DNA from: Halorubrum sp. DM2
GTDB taxonomy: Archaea; Halobacteriota; Halobacteria; Halobacteriales; Haloferacaceae
Direction of reading: 5' to 3'
Length of the DNA: 64,000 bases
Assembly: GCF_901686465.1 (NCBI RefSeq)
Contig: NZ_LR594487.1
Location: forward strand, 654,894-718,893
The notes under the pieces were generated by a model. The model saw nothing but the letters and a program-made list of their open reading frames with translations, searched no databases and was not told the origin of the DNA. The position numbers were made by a program, and so were the translations under genes. This document shows, piece by piece, positions 49,866-59,020 of this stretch (position 1 is its first letter; every line of letters starts with the position of its first letter).

Positions 49866-51470
49866 ATGGCGACGGAAAACGATCCCCGGGCCGAGGACCG
49901 CGAGAACGAGTCCGACGCGGACTCCGACCCGCGACCGCACCCGCACGGCGACCGCGGCTACGAGTGGGTCGGCTCGCTGTCCGCCCGCCGCGCCGAGCTC
50001 TCGCCGGACAGGGTCGCCGTCACCGACACCGCGGCGAACGCCGAGTACACGTACGCCGAACTGGACGAGCGCGCCAACCGCACCGCGCGGTTCCTCCGAG
50101 AGGCCGGGGTCGACGCGGGCGACCGGGTCGCCGTCGTCTCCCGGAACCGCGTCGAACTGGTCGACCTGTTCTTCGCGACCGGCAAGACCGGAGCGGTCCT
50201 CGCGCCGCTCTCGCACCGGCTCGCGGAGCGCGACCTCGCCGCCGTGTTGGGCGCGGCCGACCCCGAACTGCTGCTCGTCGAGACCCCGTTCGAGGGCGAC
50301 GTGGTCGACGCCCTAGAGCGGGCCGACGTGGAGCCGGCGGTCCGGGCGATCCCGACCGACGGCGACGACGCGTGGCGGCCGTACACGCAGGACCTCCCCG
50401 CGGACGGCTCCCCGGTCGAGACCGCGGACGTGTCGCTCGCCGACCCGCACCTCCTCTTACACACCGGGGGGTCGACGGGGACGCCGAAGGAGACCGTGAT
50501 CAGCCACGGCGCGATCCGGTGGAACGCGTTCAACACGATCACCGCGTGGGGGCTCCGGGAGGACGACGTGACGCCGATGGTGTTCCCGATGTTCCACACC
50601 GGCGGGTGGAACGTCCTCACGGTCCCGTTCTTCCAGATGGGCGGGCGCATCCTGTTGAGTCCCGAGGTCGACCCCGGCCGCGTCCTGCGTGACGTCGAGC
50701 GCGAGTCCGCGACGACGCTCGTCGCGGTCCCCGCGGTGTTGCGCATGATGACTCGCCACGACGACTGGGACGACGCCGACCTCTCCTCGCTGCGGTTCGT
50801 GAAGAGCGGCGGCGGTCCCTGCCGCGAGGGCGTCATCGACGCCTGGCGCGACCGCGGCGTGGAGATATCGCAGGGGTACGGGCTCACCGAGTGCGGACCG
50901 AACAACTTCGCGATGCCCGACGGCTTCCCGCCGGAGAAGACCGGAAGCGTCGGCGTCCCGGCGCTCGCGGTCGACGCGCGCGTCGTCGACGACGACGGCC
51001 CGGTTCCCGACGGCACCGTCGGCGAACTCGAACTCGCCGGGCCGGCCGCGGCCGACGGCTATCGGAACGAACCGGAAGAGACCGCGGAGACGTTCGGCGA
51101 CTGGGTGTCGACCGGCGACCTCGCGCGCGTCGACGAGGACGGCTACTACCACATCGAGGGGCGGAAGAAGAACATGTTCGTCTCCGGCGGCGAGAACGTG
51201 TATCCGCCCCGCGTCGAGGACGCGCTCACCGATCTCCCCGGGATCGAGGAGGCGGTCGTGATCGGCGTCCCGAGCGAGCGGTGGGGGACGGTCGGGAAGG
51301 CGGTCCTCGTCGGCGACGAGTCGCTGACCCTCGACGACGTCGAGTCGCACCTCGCCTCGCGGGTCGCCCGCTACGCGGTCCCGAAGGAACTCGCGTTCGT
51401 CGACGAGATGCCGACCTCGGGGCCCTCGAAGATCGACCGCGCGGCGCTGAAAGAGCGGTTCGGCGGGTAG
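49866..51470 (+). CDS. AMP-forming acyl-CoA synthetase
   Basis: This 534-residue ANL-superfamily ligase has the phosphate-binding loop LLHTGGSTGTPKETVISH, the adenine-binding QGYGLTECGPNNFAMP, the hinge STGDLARVDEDGYYHIEGRKKNMFVSGGENVYPPRVE and the C-terminal PTSGPSKIDRAALKERF with the catalytic Lys. It would convert a carboxylic acid to its CoA ester. The following ABC importer, KAS III-like and MaoC genes suggest an imported organic or fatty acid. An acidic, His/Asp-rich 30-residue N-terminus precedes the core. Confidence 0.92.
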   Translation: MATENDPRAEDRENESDADSDPRPHPHGDRGYEWVGSLSARRAELSPDRVAVTDTAANAEYTYAELDERANRTARFLREAGVDAGDRVAVVSRNRVELVDLFFATGKTGAVLAPLSHRLAERDLAAVLGAADPELLLVETPFEGDVVDALERADVEPAVRAIPTDGDDAWRPYTQDLPADGSPVETADVSLADPHLLLHTGGSTGTPKETVISHGAIRWNAFNTITAWGLREDDVTPMVFPMFHTGGWNVLTVPFFQMGGRILLSPEVDPGRVLRDVERESATTLVAVPAVLRMMTRHDDWDDADLSSLRFVKSGGGPCREGVIDAWRDRGVEISQGYGLTECGPNNFAMPDGFPPEKTGSVGVPALAVDARVVDDDGPVPDGTVGELELAGPAAADGYRNEPEETAETFGDWVSTGDLARVDEDGYYHIEGRKKNMFVSGGENVYPPRVEDALTDLPGIEEAVVIGVPSERWGTVGKAVLVGDESLTLDDVESHLASRVARYAVPKELAFVDEMPTSGPSKIDRAALKERFGG

Positions 51471-51591
51471 GGCGGAGCGGTCGGGTCGCGTTCGTCTCTC
51501 CGCGACGGCCGCCGAGACCGTCCGTGACCGGCCGCGCTGGCCATAATTCTACAGGAACAACCATTATGTATGTACGGGATAAGGACGGAGC

Positions 51592-52293
51592 ATGCTCGAC
51601 GTCACGATGGATATGGAGCAGTTCGACTGCCCGTTCATCGACACCTCCGCCGACCACGACGTCGCCTTCTCCGCGATGCACTGGCAGCTCGACACGGCCG
51701 CCGAGCAGCTGGAGACGCGGCTGCTCGTGGAGTCGCCGGACCGGTACGAGCTGGGCGAGGGGCTCTCGGCGCTCCGCGACCACGAGAACATGGCCGAGTA
51801 CCGCCTGTTCTCGAAGCAGGACGGGACCGCCATCATCCGCACCGTCATCGAGGAGACGAATGCCATGTCAACGATAACCGACCACGGCGGCTACATCACC
51901 GGCCCGTTCCGCATCGCCGACGGCTCCGAGCGCTGGCAGGTCGGGTTCGACGACGAGGCGACGACGGAGGACGCGCTCCACGACCTGGAGAAGGGCAACG
52001 AGTTCGTCGTCGAGGACCGCTCCGAGCTGTCGATGGAGGCGCTGTTCGACACGATGCGGAACGCGAACGCGGCCTCGACGATGCTGGGGGCGTGCCGCGA
52101 CCTGACCGATGTCGAGCGGGAGACCATCGAGACGGCCGCGGACGAGGGGTACTTCGAGTCGCCGCGCGAGGCGACGCTGTCGACGCTGGCCGACGAGTTC
52201 GATGTCTCGACGGCCGCCGTCTCGAAGAACATGCGCCGCGGTGAAAAGAAGCTCCTCCGCAGCGTCGTCGAGGCGCTCGACCGACTGGAGTAG
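51592..52293 (+). CDS. Bat-type HTH-10 transcriptional regulator
   Basis: This 233-residue protein ends in the bacterio-opsin-activator HTH (LTDVERETIETAADEGYFESPREATLSTLADEFDVSTAAVSKNMRRGEKKLL, about residues 165-225). The N-terminal 150 residues form the sensor part often found in this family. A TTATGTA box at 51564-51570, about 27 nt before the ATG, implies a leaderless transcript. Its location between the acyl-CoA ligase and the transporter suggests it controls them. Confidence 0.9.
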   Translation: MLDVTMDMEQFDCPFIDTSADHDVAFSAMHWQLDTAAEQLETRLLVESPDRYELGEGLSALRDHENMAEYRLFSKQDGTAIIRTVIEETNAMSTITDHGGYITGPFRIADGSERWQVGFDDEATTEDALHDLEKGNEFVVEDRSELSMEALFDTMRNANAASTMLGACRDLTDVERETIETAADEGYFESPREATLSTLADEFDVSTAAVSKNMRRGEKKLLRSVVEALDRLE

Positions 52294-52433
52294 CCCCGAC
52301 GCGAGAGACCCCACGGTCGCGGAACCGATATTCGGCGCTTCAGCGCCGAAAGTGAGGGTAATCCGGAGATTTCACGTGGGCTGTTAACATCTTAACTCGG
52401 CCCTTCATTGTGGTGTCCGTTCTCGGATCGTGT

Positions 52434-53858
52434 ATGCGAGACGACCACACACGGCGATCGTACCTGCGACGAACCAGCGCCGCGGTCGGCGCAGCCGGAC
52501 TCACCGGGCTCGCCGGCTGTTCCGGCGGCGGAGACGGCTCGGACGGCTCGGACGGCTCCGACGGGGGAGACGGGATGGACGGGGGAGACGGCGGGGATGG
52601 CGGCGACGGCGACCTCTCCGGCGAGACGATCCGGATCGGCGCGCTCCAGCCGACCTCCGGCGACCTCCAGTACTACGGACAGATCAGCCTGCGCGGGTTC
52701 TACTCCGGGCTGGCGTACAAACACGACCTCGACCCAATCCAAGAGGCGACGCCGGGGACGTACACGGTCGAACCGGACGGGGGACCGACCTACGAGATCA
52801 TCGTCGAGGACACCGGTTTCAGCCCGGACACGGCCCAGAGCGTCGCGACCGACCTCGTGGTCGACGACGAGGTCGACGTGCTGTTCGGCGGCACGTCCTC
52901 CGACAGCGCGCGCCGCGTGATCGACACGGTCGTCGACGAGACGGACGTTCCCTACCTGATCGGGCCGGCCGCCGACGCCGGCATCACGGTCAGCGACGAG
53001 TTCTGTCATCCGCTGGCGTTCCGCGCGAGCGAACACACCGCGATGGACGCCCGCGCCGGCGGGACGTACGTCGCCGAGAACTTCGACATCGACACGGTGG
53101 CGATCTTCGCGTCCGACAACGCGTTCGGACAGAGCGTCGCGAGCAACTACGCCGAGGTGTTGGAGGCCAACGGCGTCGACGTCCTCGAACCGCGGTTCGT
53201 CGAGGTCGGCTACTCCGAGTTCGACGGGCTCTTCGAACAGGCCGTCTCCGACGGCGCGTCGGGCGTCGTCGGCGGCTTCACGGCGTCGACGCTGCCCCAG
53301 TTCCTCACGTCGGCGATCTCGTACGACGTCCAGGTGTTCGGCGGGTTCGCGGCGCTCCTGACTACGCAGCTCATCGGCGGCACCATCCAGTCGGAGTTGG
53401 GCGAGGACTTCACCGCCCAGGACATCAAAGACGCCGGTCTCGGGCCGTTCACCAGTCGATACCACTGGAACCAGTACGAGAACCCCATCAACGAGGAGTT
53501 CCGGCAGATGCACATCGACGCGTACGGGATCGTCCCCGACCTGTTCAGCTCCGGGACGTTCACGGCCGCGTCGGCGCTCTCGCAGGCGGTCTCGGAGGCC
53601 GGCTCGACGGACGGTGCCGACGTCGCCGACGCGCTGCGCGGGATGACGGTCGCGGACACGCCGAAGGGGGCGGACGGGTACACGTTCCAGGAACACAACA
53701 ACCAGGCCGCCTCGCAGATGACCGTCGCGTGGCCCGTCCCGACCAGCGACGAGTACGCCGACACGTGGGACGCGCCGATCATGCCCGGCGAACCGGAACA
53801 GCGGCTCGACGCCGAGGACGTGATGGTCCCCGAAGAGGACGCGAGCTGCTCGCTGTAA
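52434..53858 (+). CDS. LIV-type ABC substrate-binding lipoprotein (second system)
   Basis: This 474-residue protein has a Tat signal (HTRRSYLRRTSAAVGAAGLTGLAGC) with a lipobox Cys near residue 28, then a linker of repeated Gly-Asp and Gly-Ser-Asp units. The binding domain follows (IRIGALQPTSGDLQYYGQISLRGFYSGLAYK; LFGGTSSDSARRVIDTVVDETDVPYL). It belongs to the LivK/amide-binding group but differs clearly from the binding protein at 18.4 kb. TTAACATCTTAAC around 52384-52396 is the likely promoter. It shares one base with the next gene (TAATG). Confidence 0.92.
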   Translation: MRDDHTRRSYLRRTSAAVGAAGLTGLAGCSGGGDGSDGSDGSDGGDGMDGGDGGDGGDGDLSGETIRIGALQPTSGDLQYYGQISLRGFYSGLAYKHDLDPIQEATPGTYTVEPDGGPTYEIIVEDTGFSPDTAQSVATDLVVDDEVDVLFGGTSSDSARRVIDTVVDETDVPYLIGPAADAGITVSDEFCHPLAFRASEHTAMDARAGGTYVAENFDIDTVAIFASDNAFGQSVASNYAEVLEANGVDVLEPRFVEVGYSEFDGLFEQAVSDGASGVVGGFTASTLPQFLTSAISYDVQVFGGFAALLTTQLIGGTIQSELGEDFTAQDIKDAGLGPFTSRYHWNQYENPINEEFRQMHIDAYGIVPDLFSSGTFTAASALSQAVSEAGSTDGADVADALRGMTVADTPKGADGYTFQEHNNQAASQMTVAWPVPTSDEYADTWDAPIMPGEPEQRLDAEDVMVPEEDASCSL

Positions 53859-54733
53859 TGCTGTTAGAGACCGAGGGGCTCACGAAGCGGTTCGGCGGCA
53901 TCACCGCCGTCGACGGCGTCGACTTCGACTTAGAGGCCGGCGAGCTCTGCTCGATCATCGGCCCGAACGGCGCGGGGAAGACGACGTTCTTCAACCTGCT
54001 CACGGGCGTGTTGGAGCCGTCCGACGGACGCATCCGGTTCGACCCGCCCGGCCGCGCCGACGGCGACGCGTCGGTCGACATCACGGCGGCCTCGCCGGAC
54101 GAGACGGCGCTCGCGGGGATCCACCGGTCGTACCAGATCACGAACCTCTTTCCGACGCTGTCGGTGCTGGAGAACGTCCGCGTCGCGGCGCAGGCGAGCC
54201 GCGGGAACGACTCCTGGAAGCTGTGGCGCAACGTGGCCGAGTTCGAGGACCACTACGCCGAGGCGACCCGAATCCTCGAACGGATCGGGCTGGCGGGCGA
54301 GGCCGAGACCGTCACGGAGAACCTGAGCCACGGCGAGAAGCGCAGCCTCGAGATCGGCGTCGCGCTCGCGGGGGACCCGGACCTCCTCCTGCTCGACGAG
54401 CCGACGGCCGGCGTGTCGAGCGAGGGCGTCGAGGAGGTCGTCGCGCTGATCGAGGACGTGGCCGCGGACCACTCGGTGATGCTCATCGAACACAACATGG
54501 AGGTGGTGATGGACATCTCCGACCGGATCGCGGTCCTCCACCGCGGGGAGCTGATCGCCGACGGACCGCCCGAAGACGTGCGCGGAGACGAGGTCGTTCA
54601 GGAGGCGTACCTCGGCGGCTACGGCCGCGAGGGGTCCGAAGACGGATTCGCCGAGAGCGAGACCGCGACCGACGACGGGGACGCCGCCGCCGACGGCGGC
54701 CGTCGCGTCCGCGCCGGGGGTGAACCGCGGTGA
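53858..54733 (+). CDS. LIV-type ABC ATPase (LivG-like, second system)
   Basis: This 291-residue ATPase has Walker A GPNGAGKTT, the QITNLFPTLSVLENV segment, signature-like NLSHGEKRSLEIG and Walker B LLLLDEPTAGVSS with switch His in LIEHNM. It has an extra 35-residue acidic tail after the core, which ordinary LivG proteins lack. The TGA overlaps the GTG of the next gene. Confidence 0.93.
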   Translation: MLLETEGLTKRFGGITAVDGVDFDLEAGELCSIIGPNGAGKTTFFNLLTGVLEPSDGRIRFDPPGRADGDASVDITAASPDETALAGIHRSYQITNLFPTLSVLENVRVAAQASRGNDSWKLWRNVAEFEDHYAEATRILERIGLAGEAETVTENLSHGEKRSLEIGVALAGDPDLLLLDEPTAGVSSEGVEEVVALIEDVAADHSVMLIEHNMEVVMDISDRIAVLHRGELIADGPPEDVRGDEVVQEAYLGGYGREGSEDGFAESETATDDGDAAADGGRRVRAGGEPR

Positions 54734-55428
54734 CGATCCTCGAACTGGACGGCGTCCACACCTACTACGGCGAGAGCCACATCCTCCAGGGGCTGTCCCT
54801 GTCGGTCGAGGAGGGAGAGATCGTCGCCTTAGTCGGGCGGAACGGCGTCGGGAAGACGACGACGCTCCGCACCGCGCTCGGGCTGACGCCGCCGCGCGAG
54901 GGGACGGTCCGGTTCCACGGGACGGACGTGACGGGGATGGAGCCGCACGCGATCGCCGCCCGCGGGATGGGATGGGTTCCCGAGGAGCGGCGCGTGTTCT
55001 CGCACCTCACGGTCGAGGAGAATCTCCGCGTCGCCGCGCACTCCGCGGCCGATCCGGACGCGCGGGTCGCGGAGGCGTACGAGCTGTTCCCGGCGCTCGA
55101 CCGCTTCAGCGACAAGGAGGCGGGCGACCTGAGCGGCGGGCAACAGCAGATGCTCGCCATCGCCCGCGGCATGGCCGGCGACAACGACCTGCTGCTCGTC
55201 GACGAGCCGAGCGAGGGGCTCGCGCCGCAGATCGTCGAGGACGTCGTCGAGGCGCTGCGGGCGGCCTCCGCGGACACGACGATGGTGCTGGTCGAACAGA
55301 ACTTCCGGCTGGCGATGGATCTCGCCGACCGGTTCTACCTCGTCGACCACGGGGCCGTCGTCGAGGAGGGCGACACCGCCGGCGTCACGAGCGACGACGA
55401 GCGCATCCGGAGGTACCTCACCGCATGA
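54730..55428 (+). CDS. LIV-type ABC ATPase (LivF-like, second system)
   Basis: This 232-residue ATPase has the LivF hallmark HTYYGESHILQGLSLSVEEGEIVALVGRNGVGKTT, GMGWVPEERRVFSHLTVEENL, signature DLSGGQQQMLAIARGM and Walker B LLLVDEPSEGLAPQI. The start is GTG at 54730, overlapping the previous stop. It overlaps the LivH-like gene by 4 bp (ATGA). Confidence 0.93.
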   Translation: MTILELDGVHTYYGESHILQGLSLSVEEGEIVALVGRNGVGKTTTLRTALGLTPPREGTVRFHGTDVTGMEPHAIAARGMGWVPEERRVFSHLTVEENLRVAAHSAADPDARVAEAYELFPALDRFSDKEAGDLSGGQQQMLAIARGMAGDNDLLLVDEPSEGLAPQIVEDVVEALRAASADTTMVLVEQNFRLAMDLADRFYLVDHGAVVEEGDTAGVTSDDERIRRYLTA

Positions 55429-56453
55429 GCCTCGGAGCGCTCGCCGCCGTCGACCCGAGCACGCTGCTCGCGACGGGCGGCGCGGTCGACGGGCTTCGGA
55501 CGGCCGCCCGCGTGCTCGCCGAGGGGATCGGCAAGGGCGCGGTGTACTTCACCATCGCCGTCGGGCTGACGCTCGTCTTCGGGCTGATGGGCGTGCTCAA
55601 CTTCGCGCACGGCGCGGTCGCGATGGTCGGCGCGTACCTCGGCGGCCTCGTCTTGGTCCTCGTCGTCGGCGCGAACACCGGCTCGCTCGCGACGATACTC
55701 GTCTTCTTCGTCGCGCTGGCGGTGGTGTTCGCGGTCACCACCGCCGCCGGCAGCGCGATGGAGGTGACGCTCATCCGACCGATCTACGACCGGACGCCGA
55801 CCTACCAGATCCTCTTGACCTTCGGCGTCTCGCTGGTCATCGAGGAGATCGCCCGCATCGTCCTGACGCTCCGCGGGATCCAGCCGGACCCGCAGTGGCA
55901 GGCACCGATGGCCACCGCCCCGGACGTGCTGTTGGGTCGGACCGAACTGCTCGGGATCGGGGTCAGGCGGCTCTACCTCTTCGAGATAGCGATCGGCGCG
56001 CTCGTCGCGGTCGCGGTCTGGGCCTTCCTGACGAAGACGCTGTACGGCCTGTACATCCGCGCCGGCAGCGAGGACACCGAGATGGTTCAGGCGCTCGGCG
56101 TCGACGTGCGGCGGGCGTTCACCGTCGTGTTCGGCGTCGGGACCGGCCTCGCGGCGGTCGGCGGCGTCCTGCTGATGTGGGACCCGATCTGGGGACCGAG
56201 CGTCCTGTTGAGCATCGACGTCCTGTTGTACGCGTTCGTCGTCGTCATCATCGGCGGGCTGGGGAGCTTCACCGGGACGCTCGCCGCGGCGGGCATCGTC
56301 GGGGTCGTCGACTCGGTGACGACGTGGCTGTTCACCACCGGAATCGTCACCTTCCCCGGCCTCTCCGAGGTGACCATCTTCCTCCTGCTCGTGGTGATGC
56401 TGATCATCCGCCCGCAGGGGCTCTACGGCGTCGAGGAGGTGGGGGGCCATTAG
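55425..56453 (+). CDS. LIV-type ABC permease (LivH-like, second system)
   Basis: This 342-residue permease has VFGLMGVLNFAHGAVAMVGAYLGG near the start, the ATPase-contact loop TLYGLYIRAGSEDTEMVQALGVDVRRAF and the end LLLVVMLIIRPQGLYG. About eight hydrophobic segments follow a 30-residue N-terminal stretch. Its TAG stop shares bases with the first codons of the LivM-like gene (ATTAG). Confidence 0.93.
   Translation: MSLGALAAVDPSTLLATGGAVDGLRTAARVLAEGIGKGAVYFTIAVGLTLVFGLMGVLNFAHGAVAMVGAYLGGLVLVLVVGANTGSLATILVFFVALAVVFAVTTAAGSAMEVTLIRPIYDRTPTYQILLTFGVSLVIEEIARIVLTLRGIQPDPQWQAPMATAPDVLLGRTELLGIGVRRLYLFEIAIGALVAVAVWAFLTKTLYGLYIRAGSEDTEMVQALGVDVRRAFTVVFGVGTGLAAVGGVLLMWDPIWGPSVLLSIDVLLYAFVVVIIGGLGSFTGTLAAAGIVGVVDSVTTWLFTTGIVTFPGLSEVTIFLLLVVMLIIRPQGLYGVEEVGGH
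56435..56451 (+). promoter_or_regulatory. Shine-Dalgarno site before an ATT start codon
   Basis: GGAGGTG at 56435-56441 is a near-perfect complement of 16S rRNA and lies 7 nt before ATT at 56449. That ATT overlaps the LivH stop in the way ATG normally does in this operon. No ATG, GTG or TTG is in frame between here and 56722. Confidence 0.65.
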
Positions 56454-57807
56454 CGACCCCGACACCCCCGCCGAGGCGAGCGACGATGCCGAGGCGAACC
56501 CCGACGGCGAGACGAGCGTCGATGCCGAGGAGAACGCAGATTCCGGAGCCAGCACTGACCTCGCGGCCCGCGGCGACCGCGGCCTCCGCGAGTACCTCCG
56601 GGATCACGTCGTTCACGCGGCCGTAATCGTCGGCTTCCTGCTGTACCCGCTCGTCTACGAGGCGCTGCTCGCGACCCCGGCCGCGCCGTTCGCGGAGACG
56701 TTCCTCCCGGCGATCACGTTCATGGTCGTGGTGTTGTACATGGGGCTGTTCGCGATGAGCTTCGACTTCGTCAGCGGGTACACCGGTTACCTCTCGTTCG
56801 GTCACGCGGCGTTCTTCGGGACCGGCGGCTACTTCGTCGTCCTCGCCGCGAACGGACAGGTGCCGGGGGTCCCCGGTGGGACGCCGTTCATGATAACCCT
56901 GCTTCTGGGCGCGGTGTTGGCGGGCCTGCTCGCACTCGTCATCGGGTCCGTGTCGTTCCGGCTCACCGGCGTCTACTTCGCGATGATCACGCTCGGGTTC
57001 GCGCAGGTGATCTACGAGCTGATCCGCTCGTGGGGGTACGTATCGACGAACCCGACCGAGGGCGCGACCGTCAGCGGCGACGCGCTCGCGATCGGCGTCC
57101 CCTACGTCGATCGGCTCAGCCTCGACGTGGGACGGCTCACGGGCGAGAGCGTCGAGAACCTGCTCGGACTCGGGATCGACCTGTCCGCGACGGTGGTCTC
57201 GTACTACGCGCTCGGGATCGTCGTCGTGGTCTGCTACTTCGCGATGCAGCGGATCGTCCACTCGCCGTTCGGGCGCGTGATGATCGCGATCCGCGAAAAC
57301 GAGGAGCGGGCCCGCGCCGTCGGCTACGCGACCTACCGGTTCAAGCTGGCCGCGTTCGCCATCAGCGGGTTCTTCGGGGCGATCGCGGGCGGGATCTTCG
57401 CCGCCTACTCGCGGTCGGTCGCGCCCGACAGCACGTTCTACTTCCTCGTCACCGCCGACGCGCTGATCACGACGATCGTCGGCGGGTTCGGCACCCTCGC
57501 GGGACCGGTGTACGGGACCCTGTTCAACCAGGGGCTCGAAGACGTGCTCTCCACCGAGAGCGGCGGGATCGCGACGCTGCTGCGCGAGGGACTGCCCGCG
57601 GGCGTCCTCGAAGCCGAACTCTTCGGGGTCAGCGTGGAGCTGTTCGTCAACACCGCGGTCGACGGACGCGCCCCGCTGTACCTCGGGATCGTCTTTGTGC
57701 TGTTCGTGCTGTTCGTCCCGAACGGCATCCTCGGGACGCTGCGCGACCGGCTCGGCGGCACCGTCGGGAAGCGGCTCCCGGACCACCTGCGGCGCTACCT
57801 CCGGTAG
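56449..57807 (+). CDS. LIV-type ABC permease (LivM-like, second system), ATT start
   Basis: The reading frame runs open from 56449 and encodes 452 residues: a 35-residue acidic, Ala-rich low-complexity start, then membrane segments beginning with HAAVIVGFLLYPLVYEALL. The LivM core has FDFVSGYTGYLSFGHAAFFGTGGYFV, SPFGRVMIAIRENEERARAVGYATYRFKLAAF, and GGFGTLAGPVYGTLFNQ. The first in-frame ATG, at 56722, lies inside a core helix and would remove the preceding segments. A strong ribosome-binding site points to ATT 56449. Nothing else about the gene suggests decay. Confidence 0.85.
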   Translation: MSDPDTPAEASDDAEANPDGETSVDAEENADSGASTDLAARGDRGLREYLRDHVVHAAVIVGFLLYPLVYEALLATPAAPFAETFLPAITFMVVVLYMGLFAMSFDFVSGYTGYLSFGHAAFFGTGGYFVVLAANGQVPGVPGGTPFMITLLLGAVLAGLLALVIGSVSFRLTGVYFAMITLGFAQVIYELIRSWGYVSTNPTEGATVSGDALAIGVPYVDRLSLDVGRLTGESVENLLGLGIDLSATVVSYYALGIVVVVCYFAMQRIVHSPFGRVMIAIRENEERARAVGYATYRFKLAAFAISGFFGAIAGGIFAAYSRSVAPDSTFYFLVTADALITTIVGGFGTLAGPVYGTLFNQGLEDVLSTESGGIATLLREGLPAGVLEAELFGVSVELFVNTAVDGRAPLYLGIVFVLFVLFVPNGILGTLRDRLGGTVGKRLPDHLRRYLR

Positions 57808-57844
57808 CGTCGCGGGCCCGCGGCGATCAGCGACTCACCAACAC

Positions 57845-57922
57845 ATGACACGCGCCACGCGACGAGACGGACCGAACCGAACCGCCCGAGCGAGCGAGAA
57901 CCGCGCCGGAGCGAACCGATGA
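57845..57922 (+). CDS. possible 25-codon leader ORF before the KAS III-like gene
   Basis: ATG 57845 opens a basic 25-residue frame whose TGA overlaps the KAS III-like ATG as ATGA. Its composition (many Arg) is unlike local proteins and may be chance in GC-rich DNA. It is recorded because the same ATGA coupling occurs at 19907-19948. Confidence 0.25.
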   Translation: MTRATRRDGPNRTARASENRAGANR

Positions 57923-58989
57923 CCGTCGGGATCACGGGGATGGGGACGTACGTCCCGGGCGAGACAGTTAGCGGCGAGGCCATCGCGGCCGAGAGCGGGA
58001 TCCCGGAGGAGGTCGTCGTCGAGAAGATGGGCGTCCGGGAGAAACACGTCTGTCCGCCCGACGGCGACCACGCGACCGACATGTCGGTCGAGGCGGCGGA
58101 GGCCGCGCTCGCGGACGCGGGCGTCGAGCCGGCCGATCTCGACCTGATTGTCTACCACGGCTCGGAGTACAAAGACCACGTCGTCTGGTCGGCGGCCGCG
58201 GCGATCGCAGACCGGCTCGGCGCGACGAACGCGTACGCGACCGAGAGCTACACGCTGTGTGCGGGCGCGCCGATCGCATTGCGGCAGGCGCGCGCGCAGT
58301 TGGAGACCGAACCGATCGAGACCGCGCTGCTCGTCGCCGCCAGCCGCGAGGAGGACCTCGTCGACTACGCGAACGAGGACAGCTCGTTCATGTTCAACTT
58401 CGGCAGCGGCGCGAGCGCGTTCGTCGTCGAGGCGGCGGACGGCGATCCGGCCGACCCGGACGACGGCGAGGGGACCGCCGCGGACCCCTTTGAGGGCCGA
58501 TCCCGGGCGATCGTCGAGGCGAGCGCGGCCGAGACCGACGGCTCGTTCGCCGACGACGTGGTGATGCCCGCGGGCGGGTCGAAGCGCCCGCCGAGCGCGG
58601 AGACGGTGCGCGAGGGGCTCCACACGCTCGACGTCCCCGACCCCGACGGGATGAAAGAGCGGCTCGCGCCCGTCTCGCTGCCGGCGTACCTCTCGGTCGC
58701 CGACGAGGCGCTGGACCGCTCCGGGTTCGACCGCGACGACCTCGACTACGTCGCGCTCACCCACATGAAGCGCTCGTTCCACGAGCGCGTCCTCGACGAA
58801 CTCGGACTCGACCCCGCGAGCGACGGCTACTACCTCGACGAGTTCGGCCACGTCCAGAGCGTCGATCAGGCGCTCGCGCTGGCGCGCGGCGTCGAGACCG
58901 ACCGCCTCGAAGCCGGCGACCTCGTCTGCCTGCTCGCGGCCGGAACCGGCTACACCTGGTCCGCCACCGTGCTCCGCTGGCTCGGCTGA
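57919..58989 (+). CDS. KAS III-like 3-oxoacyl synthase family enzyme
   Basis: This 356-residue thiolase-fold protein has the KAS III/HMG-CoA synthase-like opening ITGMGTYVPGETVSGEAIA and catalytic Cys114 in YTLCAGAPIAL. His282 lies in LTHMKRSFHERVL. At the third active-site position, where FabH has Asn in a GN motif, the sequence reads EFGHVQSVD with His311. That gives Cys-His-His, as in KAS I/II-type enzymes. The substrate is probably an acyl-CoA. It follows the second transporter and precedes a convergent MaoC gene. Confidence 0.85.
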   Translation: MTVGITGMGTYVPGETVSGEAIAAESGIPEEVVVEKMGVREKHVCPPDGDHATDMSVEAAEAALADAGVEPADLDLIVYHGSEYKDHVVWSAAAAIADRLGATNAYATESYTLCAGAPIALRQARAQLETEPIETALLVAASREEDLVDYANEDSSFMFNFGSGASAFVVEAADGDPADPDDGEGTAADPFEGRSRAIVEASAAETDGSFADDVVMPAGGSKRPPSAETVREGLHTLDVPDPDGMKERLAPVSLPAYLSVADEALDRSGFDRDDLDYVALTHMKRSFHERVLDELGLDPASDGYYLDEFGHVQSVDQALALARGVETDRLEAGDLVCLLAAGTGYTWSATVLRWLG

Positions 58990-59020
58990 CCGTTTATGAA
59001 TAGCCGATGAGCGATCGACG

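Noticed and set aside
56722-57807. LivM-like gene starting at ATG 56722
   Set aside because: This start removes membrane segments and ignores an open, coding-like frame with a perfect ribosome-binding site before ATT 56449.
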